64,000 nt of DNA from Salticus scenicus (Eukaryota > Arthropoda > Arachnida > Araneae > Salticidae): positions 295,201 through 359,200 of the forward strand of contig CAWVNO010002520.1 of NCBI GenBank assembly GCA_963930645.1, in the 5' to 3' direction. The position numbers and the translations under genes are program-made. Of this stretch, positions 10,653-23,335 are shown piece after piece. A model generated the notes under the pieces. The model had not been told where the DNA came from and made no database searches. It saw only the letters and a list, made by a program, of their open reading frames with translations. The number at the start of each line of letters is the position of its first letter. Within the stretch, counting starts at the first letter, position 1.

Positions 10653-12289
10653 TGCTTTGTCTCTCCAACAGCAAGATGTGAAATAAGAATAAGCATGATA
10701 AGAAATAAGAAAATCTTCTGGTATCCTATTCAACTTTACCCAAAGGAAGTGAGTAATACACCTTTAAGTTTACAAAATGCCTATGAAGTTGTGAGATTTT
10801 TTTTTTCACATCCCGTCCCTAGAATGCAATTAAAAGAGAGAGTGGGACGGAGGTCTACAAGCTATCAGTTTTTTTTTCTTTCAAAGAAATCATGCCCACT
10901 TTTATACTTACCAATTCACCCAGTCCCGAATGCTTGCTTCTGAATGTTTCTCTACCCCCCCCTCCCCCTTGCAGGCTATCAGCCCTTCTTGGGCGTTATT
11001 GAGTTGCGCTTAAGAATAGGAGGTACTTCTCAATTGCGCTTAGGGCTATCATCCTCATAGGCATCAGTTGCGAGGACCGCCGAGATCATATCCCCCCCCC
11101 CACCAAAAAAAAAAAAGCATAAACGCATCAATTGCGCTCGTAGGTTTTTCAAAAAATCAGAAAAAAAAATTCTAAATGATTTTGACTATTCAAATTTGCA
11201 TAATTTGTCGATAAAGCTTTCTGATAATCAGTAATATTTGTTTGTTTAATTTTTTTGAAAGCTTTTCAGGAATAAATTTGTTTTTCAAAAAACATTTTGC
11301 ATACCAGAACAAATTGTTCTGCTTATTCTGTCATAAGTTATTGATGAGATTTTTGGATTTCTTTTTGAAGTACTTATGTTTCATTTAAATGGGAAAATAT
11401 TTTGAAAACTTTACAGGTAAGACAAAACTAAATAAAAATATGGTGTATATTCAATATTTAAACTTAAAACTTCTTCACAGACCATAAAATTCAATCCAGC
11501 GCAACCGTTTTCGAAAGGACTTGACATTTCTTCATCAGGTGCAAAAAACATGTGCTACTTCCATGGAGGCAAAAGCAAGACTTGTGTATATTTGTGTAAT
11601 ATAAATATTTCTTTAAATAAATAAGATAATATAATTTTTTTTTTAATTGCTCTTGTTTGAATTTATTGAAGCCTATTATCTTTACCCAGGAGATAACACG
11701 AAAATAAGTAAATAATTTTTTCCTTCCCAGAAATTATAATTCATTACCTTCCCGTATGCAAGAGGGGGGGGGATGACAATGAATGTTATTAGAAATTTTT
11801 CTCGCGAACGTAATTGATATATTTTTAACAATGGGGGGATTAACGTAAGCACAATTGATGTGTGCCCGTGTACTTAAATGATAATTTAAACTTAGCAAAA
11901 GCTGTATTACGATACATGACAGGATACTTCATTTCGTGTATGCCCGCCTTTTCTCTCTTTTATAGTTAACCATGTAAACCTATCTGTTACTTTATTTGAA
12001 GTATGACAATGTCCCAACTGAAAATACCTCAATGTCATGACAAAATATTTCTTTGTCCTACCAAACACTAATATTCGTTATGCAATGCCTTTTTTTTTTC
12101 TTTCGATTGTACAGTATTATTATTGTAATAATAATAATTATTATTATTTATTTTTGTATAAATATTGGAAAAATATAATTCAATAAATTAATATTGAGTT
12201 TTTCCATAATGCACTTTTTAAAAGAAATTTTCTTATTTTATAAATTAATTTTTCTTAAACAGTAAGTGGTATATACACAAAGATTTATT
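10318..12289. other. Low-complexity region
   Basis: A28 run at 10624-10651. Around 10990-11140 the phrases TTGAGTTGCGCTTA, TCAATTGCGCTTAGGGC and CATCAATTGCGCTC form a degenerate direct repeat with C-runs, of unknown type. No gene seen. Confidence 0.4.
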
Positions 12290-12570
12290 TAAATCGATAC
12301 TAGGGTAGTTTTAAAAAAATATTTTTCATTTCCATCTGCAACCCTCCCCCCTCCCCCAGGTATATAATACACTCATAAAATGTAAGTGATAGTTATAGAA
12401 TATGTCATTTAAAACGGTAATAGAGATATAAAAAGTCATTTTATTTTCCTTTGCCTTCTCCCCTCTCTTTAACACCCCACCCACCCCAAGTATGTCTGGT
12501 AATTACTGTAATATTTCCACAAATTGTACGTGATTACACAAAGTTTTTTTTTAAATCGATAATATAGGAA
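12290..12570 (-). repeat. Detached foldback right-arm fragment
   Basis: Two inverted monomers: TTTCCATCTGC followed by C-rich tract and AGGTATATAATACACTCAT, then TTATTTTCCTTTGCC, a C-rich tract, AAGTATGTCTG and CACAAATTGTACGTGATTA. Phrases are nearly identical to 28050-28300. Probably the displaced remainder of FB1a. Confidence 0.65.
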
Positions 12571-13019
12571 AATATAGAAAAATGCTTTGTGGTGGCTACA
12601 ACATATTTTCTTCATTAATTAGTTAATTGATTAATTATTTTTTTATGAAATTGAGAATTTTTTGACAATTCAGTTTCTCATATTGACATACAATATGTTT
12701 AATCATAATATGCACCGCAGTGTATTAGAATTTATCAATTGCACGATAGTCATTATCTATAAACAAATTAATTTTGAATGGAGTTAAACTTTTAATTTAT
12801 AATAAAAGTTTAGTTATATAGTTAAAAAAAAATTTGATTTTTCACTGAAACTATAAAAACGGAGTAAATTAAACTATATTAAATCATAAGATTACATTGC
12901 ATTAGTAAAATTATAAAAAATTAATTAAATGTAATATTTGTTATTACATTAAGATTATTTTTAATTATTTTTACATAATCATTGATTAAAATAATTTTTT
13001 ATTTAAAAAATAATTTGGT
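12571..13019. other. AT-rich stretch
   Basis: Includes GTGGTGGCTACAACATA near 12591, shared with 211-228. Nothing else recognised. Confidence 0.3.
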
Positions 13020-13110
13020 GGGGGTGGTTTAGGTGTTAAAGCCGATTGAGAACATGAGAGTCGACGATCATGATCTGGGATCGAACCCAGCACTTCCTGT
13101 CTACCAGTTT
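13020..13110 (-). repeat. tRNA-like SINE fragment
   Basis: On the minus strand GGGTTCGATCCC is a near-perfect Pol III B box; a related phrase set (GTTTAGGTGTTAAAGCC.. TTGAGAACAT) recurs at 13433-13465. There is no cloverleaf closing stem, so it is a tRNA-derived SINE piece and not a tRNA gene. Confidence 0.5.
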
Positions 13111-13429
13111 CATTTAGTTCTTAGACAATTAATTTACTCTTTCTTTTTAAGTTTTCTAAATAAAATAATTTTAAATACATCCTTATTCCTATAATCAATT
13201 ATAGAAAAAAATATTTTTATGTTTAAGAGCAGTTTGAATTAGATTTTTCATTTTAAGGCTTAAACAAGAGTATTAAGCAATTTCAACTAATTTAATTATT
13301 AAAAATTTATATTCTTAATAATTAAATTATATTTTATAAATATGTATTATTAAATGATTTTTTAATTATTATTTTTTATATATAATCATTTATATATATA
13401 GAAGTTTTTCAATTAAAAATATTTTGATG

Positions 13430-13880
13430 TTTGTGGTTTAAGCTTTAAAACCTATTGACAACATACGGGTTCTAAGCCTGAGTGAAATGACTTTCATAAG
13501 AGTTCTTTCTAAGGAGCTTCTCCTGGATATATGCGATTTTCAGAAAAAAAAACATAGAAAATTCTGAATGTCTAGGTTGACAAACGAGACCTTGGATCGA
13601 ACCCGGCAATTCCAATCTATCAGGGCCCACAAGCGGCAGAACGGTTCTGCGTTCAAAGCTGGTTGACGTGAGGTGCCGGGTTCGACCACAGGTCCGCATT
13701 TGTCGATCTAGCCGTTTGGAGTTTTCCATGTTTTTCTCAGAAACTTGCGTAAACATGGGCTAGGACCCCTTAGAAAGACATCCACGGAAGGTACTCCCTT
13801 CGGGCCAAGGACCCTAGAATAATCAATCGGCTTTATTCCCAAACACCAACAATAACACCAGCCTATCAGCTTGGAGAGCA
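13430..13880. repeat. Inverted pair of tRNA-derived SINEs
   Basis: The right copy (13620-13810, plus) has a tRNA-like head with B box GGGTTCGACC at 13678 and a tail CCATGTTTTTCTCAGAAACTTG. The left copy (13475-13615) is its reverse complement: CTGAATGTCTAGGTTGACAA and GGATCGAACCCGG match the reverse of the right copy. The two meet head to head near GGGCCC at 13622. A third partial unit with TATCAGCTTGGAGAGCAGAA follows at 13863 and resembles 35638. The 94-codon minus frame here is a by-product. Confidence 0.6.
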
Positions 13881-14876
13881 GAATCGGTCAGCTACTGAAA
13901 TAGGCCTTTTAATTAAAAGTTTTAAAAAAAGAATTAAATTATTTCACCTAATTTAATTATAAAAATTATGTTTTTAATAAATAAATTATTATTTTTTAAT
14001 TAGAATATTTTAATGAATGATTTTTTTTCTTAACTAGCTATTATTATTATTATTATTACCGTTCATAGAAAATAAATTGTTTTAATAATATTAAAAGTAT
14101 TTTAATATAGATTTTACTATTAAAAGCTAAAACAGTAATACTTTCCATTTTTTTAATTTAATTTTTTTTTTTCTTTTCTTTTTTCAATTATTTACAGGAA
14201 AGAAAAATGTTTTTATGTTAAAAGTATTCAGAAATAGATTTTTCAAATAAAAGCTCAAATAGCTCTATTGAAAAAATTAATTTTATTATTAATCATTTTG
14301 ATTTTTAATAAATGCAGTCATTTTTAATTATATTTTTATATTAAATAATATTTTTCCCCCTTAATCTGACATATAAAAATTTTTTTTTACATAGAAAGTG
14401 TTTTAATACAGATTTTTCAGTTAAAAGCTACCACATAATATCCATTTATATAACAAGCAATAACAATGGTTAAATCTTATCAGAAATGTAAAACATGTTA
14501 AAAATATTGGAGAAATGGAAGTACATAGCTAAGCTTGTAACGGTAAGCAATGGTGCTTTATCCCACCTTTTGCCTACATTTTAAAGCACGTGCGGAATCA
14601 TTTGTCAATGTTTATCACAGTCACCATGTGAGCCTGCTCTATTCCATAATTTGAAAGCAAACAAGTAAATTTTATCTTCAAATTTCAAAATATGCATGAC
14701 TGTTGATGATATTCTAGAGATTTTATTGGGAGTCAATTGTATTTAGTAGTTCGACAACTACTTTTTCCGTTCAGCCTACACATCAATCACTCACACACAC
14801 ACATAAAAACAGTTCTCTTTATTTATATAGATAATTGCATCTTAACCCATTTATCAAGTTATTGTTACAAATTTTA
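13881..14876. other. AT-rich stretch, nothing recognised
   Basis: Strongly AT-rich. The interval 14520-14660 is less biased but contains no frame or signal I recognise. Confidence 0.3.
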
Positions 14877-14975
14877 CAGCTGCCTTTTTCGCCAGTTGCC
14901 ATTATTTCCGTTGCCATTATTTCTGGTTGCCATTTTTTTCCGTTGCCATTTTTCCGTTGCCATTTTTACCGAGCA
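14877..14975 (-). repeat. 15-bp minisatellite heading foldback FB2
   Basis: On the minus strand six to seven units of GGCAACGGAAAAAAT. It abuts the GGGGCCCC unit array of FB2 on its right. Overlapping frames (89, 66 and 70 codons) come from the 15-bp period. Confidence 0.8.
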
Positions 14976-16925
14976 CCGCCCCGGGGCCCCTATTTTTATG
15001 TTGTAACAAAAAATTTGGAAATCCTAAAATATTAAAAAAAAAAAAAAAATCTGTAAATACATTGATTTCAAAAGTTTCATGCATTCGAATGATTTATTAC
15101 ATGAAGTATTATGAGTGGGACCCTGGGGGCCCCACATGATATCAATTCAATCTTTTCAAATAGAAACTATACTTTTTCTTCACAGAATCGGATTAATCAG
15201 AAAAAATCTGTTATATCTGTTTATATCATGTATCGCTTTTTTCGCGTTGCCGAATAGGGGGCCCTGGGACAACGATTTTGTGTTGTAATAATAAATCCAG
15301 ATATCCCAAAATGTCTCAATAAAAATGCAATTTCGCAGGACAAGTTAATTTCAAATCATTTGTGCATTCAAATAATCTATCGTATGAAGTATCATAAATG
15401 GGACCCTGGGGCCCCAGAGTCCCAGATGAGACTGACTTAATTTTTTTCAAAGGGACTGACTCAAAGACTGACTTCAAAGACAAAGTCACTTTTTTTCTCA
15501 TTTTTTTTCTTATTAAAATCGTGTTACGTGGAAGAAAATATGCATCGAAAAGTGTATTCTTTTTATTATTATTATTTTAATGATTAGGTGGTCCTGGGGC
15601 ACCTATTTTTATGTAGTAATAAAATATCTGAATATCCCAAAATATCTCAATAAAAAAGCAATTTCGCTCAAACCTAATGATTATAAAAGTGTAATGCATC
15701 CAAATGATCTATCAGACGAACTACCAAAGGTGCCCCCCCCCAAGGGCCCCATGTGACAATCACTTCATTTTTTCAAGTGGAAACTTTTCTGCACGATACA
15801 TTTTTTTATATAATAAACGTACCTTTTCTTTAAACCATACTTTTTCTTAATACGATAGTGTGAAGGAAAAGCCAATTTTTGATTTAAAAAAATGGAGTTT
15901 GTATAATGTGAGGTCCTCTAGTACCCCCTGCGGCCCCACATAATTTAATTCATCTAATACATCTTTCGAATAAATGACACTTATGTAACCATTGTATCCA
16001 ACAAAATTCTTTTTTAAAAAGAAATTTTCGGATTTTCCAGTTTTTTCTTACAACGTAAGATTCAGGGCCCTAAGGCCCGTTACGCCTCAATATTAAAAAA
16101 AAAGAAAAGAAAAGAAAAAGAAAAATGCAATACATCATATAAAATAGTTTTTTCCACTTAACGATATTCTACGAAAAAAAGTTCAATATCTGTTTAAGAA
16201 AATTTAACTTGTGTCACGTGGGCCCTCCTAAGGCCCCGGGTCCCACTCATGGTACTTCATGTAACAGATCATTCGAAAACACGAAACTTTTGAAATTAAT
16301 ATGTTCAGAGAATTTTCTTTTTTTATTGAGATATTTTGGGATTTCCAATTTTTTTATTACAATATAAAAATAGGGGCTCCCGGGGCCCCCTATGCTCAAA
16401 ATTATAAAAGCAGTACATGATTATAAATAGATTTTTTCCGCTTAACGTGATTTTGCAATGAAAAAGTATGGTTTCTATTTAAAAAAATGAAATTTATTCA
16501 ACGTGGGGCAACCAAGAGCCCCCGGGATCCACTTGTGATTCCTTACATGGTAGATTATTAAAATCTATGAAACTTTTGAAATCAATGTTTTCAGCAAATT
16601 TGCTTTCCTTTTGAAATATTTTGGTGTATCCAGATTTATGAAACACAACATAAACATGGTGGATCCTGGACCTCATATACTACAAAATATAAAAGCAGTA
16701 CATTATTATAAACAATGTTTTTCGCTTAACATGATTCTGCAATAAAAAGGTATGGATTCTATTTTTAAAAAATGAAGTTTGTGTCACGTGGGACCTCCGG
16801 GACCAACTTGTGATACTTCATGTGGTAGATTATTTAAATCCATGAAACTTTTGAAATCAATGTTTTTAGCAAATTTCCTTTCCTTTCGAGATATTTTGGT
16901 GTATCCAGACTTATGAAACACCCTT
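14976..16925. mobile_element. Foldback element FB2, inverted arrays of ~300 bp units
   Basis: The left half has three units starting near 14976, 15250 and 15585, each with a GGGGCCCC-like core, CTATTTTTATGTTGTAA, TATCCCAAAATATCTCAATA, a TTCATGCATTCxAATGAT stretch, GAAGTATxATxAGTGGGACC and a second GGCCCC tract. The right half (about 15890-16925) carries four such units in reverse orientation (TGTAACAGATCATTCGAAA, TTGAGATATTTTGGGAT, AAAAATAGGGGC). The centre is near 15870. There is no coding frame of note. Long arms made of tandem units resemble Foldback/Galileo-type DNA transposons. Confidence 0.7.
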
Positions 16926-17464
16926 TATATTACATTTCCTTGAAATGTTTTTCTTTGCTAAGTTTAGAACATGTTTTGTAACCTAAAAAATATTAAATTA
17001 GAAAAATAATTTTATTACCATTTTAACAAATTTAAGTTAATATAACTATTCCGATAAATTTTAAATATCGAACTTACCTAAGTTCGCTAGTTACCTAATC
17101 GGCTTTGTGGAGTTTTGTAATGAATTATTCAACTGTTTAGCTTCCGTTCTCATTCTTTTCAATATTATCATTAAAAATTATATATATATATATATATATA
17201 TTGTTCGTATGTAGGGGGAGGGAGTGTTTTTTTTTTTTTTTTCTCTTGTACCTAAATTGCAAAGTTATTTATTTTATTTCTAAAACAGTTGTTTTACATA
17301 TTTTATAAGATCAATACTGCTCAAGTAAAGTTAGATATATGTAATGTTTAATTCCGTACTTAAAGTAATTTTAATAATTAAAAGATTTTTTACGTGCAAT
17401 TATTTAACAATTCATTTAAAAAACAGCAAATTATCAGCTTAATCTTTATCTGTAACCAACATAT
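16926..17464. other. AT-rich, (TA)n microsatellite
   Basis: (AT)n at 17181-17201 and a T18 run near 17227-17244. Nothing else seen. Confidence 0.45.
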
Positions 17465-18178
17465 GTAGCCGGGAATACTTGAAAAAACGCAGTAATCCTC
17501 TCTTGTCAAACTTCTTTCTCAATTACCATTCTAGAAAATACCACCCTTCCTTTTATGCTACAGGGGAGCGTAACTCAATGACTTCCCCAAGCATGATAAA
17601 AACTAGAGAACGCTTCTAAGAAAAATAATTCCTGTCAAACACCTGCCATCACTTAACTAAAACAAAGCTCTTCAATTTATCTCTGTCCGAAAAATAAAAA
17701 TAGTCTCCATTATTTCTTTTCTTCTTCTTCTTCTTTTTTTTAAATTATTATTATAATTATTATTTTAACATTATGATATCTTTTAAAAAATAATTAAAAT
17801 ACCATAAATAGTAAATATGTGAATAATGTAATAAATAAAAGCTTATTTATTTTATTTTTTTTTTTTTAACTGAAAAAGGTCCTGTGAAAGATTTTTATAT
17901 TCAGCCCTCTTAAAAGAATAAATTTCTAACTGACGATGAAATAAATAATCACTAACAAAGATGAAATGCTTTCGAAACATAGTTTAACTCTATGGCATAA
18001 TTTGGGGCAATTTCAGTGTACGATTCGCAAGTAGTAATTCGCAATTTACCCATTCTTCCGTTACCCATTTTTCCGCTTAGCCTTTTTTCCGTTACCCATT
18101 TTTCCATTACCCTTCTTTCCGTTTACCCATTTTTCCGTTACCCATCTTTCCCTTACCCATTTTTCCGCCTCCCAACTA
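17465..18178 (-). repeat. R1 dispersed element, copy 2
   Basis: Reverse-complement copy of 31062-31685. The tail begins at AATACTTGAAAAAACGC (17471); GAGCGTAACTCAATGACTTC is at 17566; GCAATTTCAGTGTACGATTC is at 18008. The 15-bp head of about eight units is at 18047-18176 (minus strand CGGAAAAATGGGTAA). The 84-codon frame over the head is an artefact of its period. Confidence 0.85.
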
Positions 18179-18870
18179 TCTTACCAGATTTGTACCAAAA
18201 GTTGATAAGTACTAACTTAAATCAAGGTGCAACTACAAATTTACTTGTTATTCTGAGCAGTAGTTCTTGAGATAGAGTTAAAACAAAATTTTTTGTTACA
18301 CAGATATTTTCTGAAAAGATTAAATTGCGTTCTCGATCTCTCAAATCATGCATATCCACCGAACGCTGGAAATCAAATACTTTCTTCTATTTTATATAGA
18401 GAAAACTAAAAATATAGTGCTTTAAAAATATGTACTAGTCTAAGAACTTTACAAATATTTTGAAGTTGTTTTGACATTCCCCAACTCTGGAACTGGAACT
18501 GTGCCTTTAAATTAGCATTGGAAAATATTGGGTGCTTCTAATATGCTTAAAATTAGCATTGGTGAATTCTGTATAATTTCTCATCATATATTCTAATAAA
18601 TGAGGTCATACAGAGATTGAAAAGTTCCTATATTTTTGTTGACTTACTACATTGCCAACACTATTTTTAAAAAGAATTTTTTTTAATTTTTTTTTTATTT
18701 ACAAAATTTATTTGTATAAGCTGTTTCTTCGAGAAAAAAAAAAAAAAATAGAAAACTACAGTATTTAGAAAAGCAACGGATTTTGTTCATACTCCATCTA
18801 TCCTATTGCTTTAATACTTATTCTAATTTGGTGCATGTTATTGACAACATTTCAGTGTCATGCATTCCTA
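18179..18870. other. AT-rich stretch
   Basis: A short direct repeat AAATTAGCATTGG at 18508 and 18550. No gene or element end recognised. Confidence 0.3.
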
Positions 18871-19400
18871 AAAATTTTCCTATCTAAATAGTCATTACCC
18901 AAGTCCATGTGCAATATTGAGTATTTCTCTCCAACTTGTATGTTGTTAAATGGATCATAAATCCAGTGTTTTTATTTTTTATTTTTTTAATTGTACTTTA
19001 TTTGTTAATTTATTTAATAATTCACGAAAAATCAAGTAAGTTAGTGAAAATTAAGAATTTTTTTGAACAATTAACCAAAATAAATGCCCAAACAAATTAT
19101 TTAATTTTCAAATACATTTGGGGAGAGTAATTACTCATGTGTAAACTGAGAAGGTGCAATAGCACTGTCTACAGCAAATACCCAAATTCAGGACATTATG
19201 TGTTTGATGCAGTGAAGCTCTAATAGAAAGTTTTGTGAGCAGTTACATTGCTATGAAGGTGCTTTTTGTTAAAAATCTATTCTGTAAGGCTGCCTCTTTG
19301 CCAAAAGTTGATTTTGCATAAGTGCCTCAATGCGTCACTAAATTTGTTCTGGATTAACCTCCAATGCATCCAGACTTTCGTGCATCCCTGTAAAAAAGAA
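18871..19400 (+). repeat. R4 dispersed repeat, copy 1
   Basis: Shares ordered phrases with 48080-48380: TGTGTTTGATGCAG, AAGGTGCxxxxT, GCCTCTTTGCCAAAAGTTGA, TTTTGCATAAGTGCC, and GCACTAAATTTGTTCTGGAT. Short internal tandem units GCTGAAAGTTGATTTTGTG are clearer in the other copy. Confidence 0.6.
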
Positions 19401-20312
19401 CTAACAATGGTAAACTCACAATAATAAACATTTTCTTTTCACTCCCATTGCCTGACTACGTAGATAACGGAAGTGTTGCATTTGGTCTGGAAATTTGACA
19501 TCGAGTTTTCACCTGATTATGTTTTAAGGTTCGAGTCCAAAAAAAGTTTTTGGCAACTGATCAGTGTGTGTGTGTGGTGGAAATCTCGTTATTACACCTC
19601 CAGAATTAATACAAACTATGAAACTTTAGAATTCAGGCAGGCCTCATGTACAGATGAAATTTCCAAGCTTTGGTGAAAATTGGAAACCCAGAAGTGGGAT
19701 CGAAAGTCCATATCTCAAAAGCGGCTTTTGACTGATTTTCTTCTAAGTTGCAATACAAACACTATATTAGACGTCCTTTCGAATGATATAGTTGGTTAGT
19801 TCAGGAAAACTCAGACATGTATAAATAGCTTAATTTCAGGTCTTACAAGTGCATTCCTCTAAAAAATGTTATATTTTGTCTTCTGAAATCCTCCTCCAAA
19901 AAAAAATGAATATAATGTGTGTAATAGTGGGTAATAGAAGTCGTGTTGTTTCACACCAGATTTTTTTAAAAAATATTTTTAAACAATATTACTAAAGCAA
20001 ACTTTAAAAAATATAGCGTTAAGATTTTTTTTTTTTTTCCTTTTCAGTTAATAAAGCCATTTAGTATATGTATACTATACGAATACCTAAATATAAAGTT
20101 ATTTTTTACATGTTTGGCAGGTGTATTTGATTCTGAGATGCTCTTCATATAATTAACTGCGGAGATTTTTTTATTTCCATTTTCTTCATACTCCCTTAAG
20201 AATGTACATTAGCTATCCTCACAGGCAGCCAACGACATGGGGAGAATTGTCTATAATATTACTCATTACTTAGTGTATTTTCTGAAAAGTCTATTTTTAC
20301 AAATACGGAAAA
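19401..20312. other. Unclassified repeat-like stretch
   Basis: 19440-19860 contains phrases like TTGAGATTTC, AATACAAACACTATATTAGACGTCC and TCCATATCTCAAAAGCGG, reminiscent of the internal units of the hAT at 26232-27578. I cannot define its edges. Confidence 0.3.
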
Positions 20313-20320
20313 CACACAAC

Positions 20321-20494
20321 CAGGCTCTGACTTACGGCAGGGCATACGGGGAAATCCCTGGGCCCCCCTTCTGAAAGGGACCCCCTACAGGCGAATGCAG
20401 AAATTCTGAAACCTAAAGACCTCTTATACCACTGCAAGGGGGCCCCCCAGAATAGGCTTGCCCCGGGGCTCCAGGTAGTCTAAGTCGTGCCTTG
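20321..20494. mobile_element. hAT-type MITE with 8-bp target duplication
   Basis: 174 bp with terminal inverted repeats: CAGGCTCTGACTTA at the left and CAAGGCACGACTTA read inward from the right. Flanked by CACACAAC (20313-20320) and CTCACAAC (20495-20502), 7 of 8 identical. GGGCCCC-rich subterminal sequence. An 8-bp duplication and CA start are typical of hAT. Confidence 0.65.
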
Positions 20495-20502
20495 CTCACA
20501 AC

Positions 20503-20879
20503 CTACACTTATTCTTCTTATTTTCCAAAATTTTTTACTATTTTTAAAATTGATTTTTAGAGTTAAAAAAAAAAAAAAAAGTTAATTATTAAACTTAAAT
20601 GAAGTAGAGCCAAATATTGTAAACATGAATGTCAGTGCGGGAGGAGGGGGGGGATTGTTCATATTATCAGCAACAATTCATTCTAAAAGGAATTGTAGAA
20701 GCAGTTCATGGTTCGACTGTATTAAAAAATTCATCTTTCAGAAAAGTAGTACAAATTTTAAACCTGCAGAATTTCTCAAATGCAGAAATGGAACAACAAG
20801 AAGCTTTCTTTCGTGGCAAGATAGAAAACCAGGAAGGCAGTACATAAGTATCTATTTCATGTATCTTCGAACCTATAGA
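20503..20879. other. Unclassified sequence
   Basis: Overlapping frames of 88, 72 and 60 codons occur at 20625-20891 in three phases; none matches a family I know and none shows splice-site support. Confidence 0.3.
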
Positions 20880-20887
20880 AATAACCA

Positions 20888-21344
20888 ATAACCATCTAGT
20901 GTTTTCGGTATTCGGCCATACAACTGAATATTCGGTTCGGCCGAATCTTAAACTATTCGGCTAGCCGAATATTCGGTTTGGCCAAATGGCAAATTATTCG
21001 GCTAGTTGGAATATATAAAAAATCAATTTTTTAAAACTTTAATTCATTTGAAAGAATTCTGTTTTTTTTTTTTTTTTTTAAATCATTAAATTAAGATTTT
21101 TCAGAGTAATTAAGAAATAGATTATATTTAAATGAAAACAATTGTTTTATCTAGTTTCAAGTAACATGAAAGAAAATTATTAGTTACATTACAGGAGTGA
21201 TTGTGGATTCTTCAAAAAATACCTCACATTTTAACAAAAAAAAGTTTTTTGTATGGGTAAAAACCATATAAGTCATTGGAAGGAGATCCAGTCCTCTCAT
21301 TATTAAAAATATTATGTTTTGCAGTCAGATAGATTTGATATTTT

Positions 21345-21387
<43 letters not shown>

Positions 21388-22238
21388 AATTTAACAACCA
21401 GAAAAACTGGAATTCTGATATCAAAAATGGAAAATACCCAAAATCAGGTAAAGTACCTGAACACAATCAGCCCTGACATAAATCATAGCAATTAATAATA
21501 TCTAACAAAAGTTGTCGTTATCAATAACAGTATAACGATATGTATGTTTCTACAGCTGAGTTAAGAAAGAGCGTACATAATTCACATGATGTTGCTATCT
21601 AGGAAACTTCAAGAGATCAAACAAAGATAACATTCAAATCTGGCAAGAAAAATGACACAAGTTATAAAATAGCAGTTTTGAACTTGTCATTTAAAAATGC
21701 ATATGAAGTGACTGAACATGCTCAAAAAAAAATCACATCTCTATAACACAATATATCCACACGAGAGTAGGAGGCATTTGCGTCAGTTTAAATATAGGTT
21801 AGCCAATACGTTGTTAATTTTAAATTGATTTTTTTCAAATGATGCATTTCTGGGTTGCGTTTTGAGTGGGCGCGACAAGGTATTGTTATGTAAGAAATTT
21901 TGTGTGTTTATTAAGAAGTCTAACAGTTAATTATTTTCTTTGACTGAGAATTCAGCCTTACACCACTATTTATGAATAGTAATGTTTCCTAATATTTTTC
22001 TACATGTATATAAACCACTGTTTCTGAATACTAGTTTTTTTAAATACTTTTTGCATAATTAAAAGAGTAAAATATTACAAAATGTAATCAGTATTTCTGA
22101 AAAATTGTGCAAAAAATTAGGTGATTGACACCTGAATATAAGAGTAAATCAGCGAGCCGAATATTTCGTATTCGGGCGAATAGTTACTATTCGGATTCAA
22201 GGATATTCGGCCAAAAGTGGTATTTGGTGCATCCCCAA
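20888..22238. mobile_element. hAT-like element, TTCGG family, copy 1
   Basis: Ends are rich in TATTCGGCC / CCGAATATT dyads, and the right end reads GGTGCATCCCC. An 11-bp direct repeat AAATAACCAAT brackets it (20879-20889 and 22238-22248), containing the 8-bp duplication. The interior (20980-21700) is shared with copy 2 at 22906-23335. It has no transposase frame; the 132-codon frame at 22125-22523 crosses the element edge and is not a gene. Confidence 0.65.
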
Positions 22239-22248
22239 AATAACCAAT

Positions 22249-22905
22249 CGCCTTACCGCAATCTGAAATGTTTATTTTCCTATTTAACTATCTATACAGC
22301 CTTGCTTCAAATACTTTCTACAAATAATGTGTTTGTAGGCATGTTTGACTTTTATTATTGTCATATCAACTTTACTGCTGTCACTAGACTTCTGCTTCTT
22401 CATTTTGGTCAAGTATTTTTGTGGTATTTTATTATGTTTTTCTTAATTCATTATACATACTTACACATATTACATATAAACATTCGACTGCATTTGAAAG
22501 AAATTAAAAAATTGCTTTATTGAATAAGAATTACAATAAAACATAACATATTATGCTTTTTTTTACTTTATTCCAAGTATTTATTTTTTAGCGTTGCATA
22601 TTTCAAGAACAGTTTGAGCCGGTTTCCGATATACATTCCTCAACTTCACTGTTTTCATCCTATCTATCTCCCATTTTAGCACATACAGCAACTAAAAAAA
22701 TAAATAAATAAATAAAAGAACTTACATAACATTTTGCATTTTCATTTTACAATTTAAAAAATATCAAAAACAATTACTGCACCAGCATTAAATATACACT
22801 GTAAATTTTTTAACCACTTCATCAGTCATCTCGAGAAAACTCAGGGGAAACCTAGCCGTCAACACATTACTGTGGCTGCTGAAGTGGTTAATATTTCGTG
22901 TAAAT
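22249..22905. other. Unclassified sequence between TTCGG elements
   Basis: The minus strand at 22608-22690 has a short open stretch (KWEIDRMKTVKL type) with no family match. Nothing else recognised. Confidence 0.3.
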
Positions 22906-23335
22906 TAGGGATGCACCGAATATTAGGCATCTATTCGATATTCGGCCATACTACAGAATATCAAATCATTCGGATTCTATTCAGCTAGCTGAATATATAA
23001 GAATTCAATTTTTTAAAAATTTTAATCACCTGAGAAATGACTATCATTTTTAATTATCATTAAATTAAGATTTTTCAAAGTAATTAAGGAATAGATTTTA
23101 TTTAAATGAAAATAATTGTTTTATCTAGTTTCAAGTAACATTAAAGAACAAAATTTGTCTTTATCAGTTACAGTTTTACGATGTATGTTTCTAAAGATGA
23201 GTTAAGAAAAAGTATTACATAATCCACATGATGTTGCCATCTGGGAAACTTCAAGAGATCGAAGAAACATCCCATCCAAATCTGGCAAGAAAAAGGGCAC
23301 AAGTCATAAAATAGTACTAAAATTTTAGAATAGAT
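22906..23335 (+). mobile_element. TTCGG-family element, copy 2 (3-prime truncated)
   Basis: Begins TTAGGGATGCACCGAATATT, the cleanest copy of this terminus, then GATATTCGGCCATACTACAG and the interior of copy 1 (TAGTTTCAAGTAACATxAAAG, CCACATGATGTTGCCATCT). It stops near AAAATAGTA at 23335 without a right end. Confidence 0.65.

Noticed and set aside
13020..13110. tRNA gene
   Set aside because: Only a B box is recognisable; no acceptor, D or anticodon stems can be folded, and related copies at 13.5 and 35.6 kb indicate a SINE.
13472..13756. 94-codon minus frame
   Set aside because: Lies across the inverted SINE pair; apparent motif content comes from the tRNA-like heads.
22125..22523. 132-codon plus-strand frame
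   Set aside because: Crosses the edge of a TTCGG hAT-like element, so its first third is transposon end; no domain or splice support.
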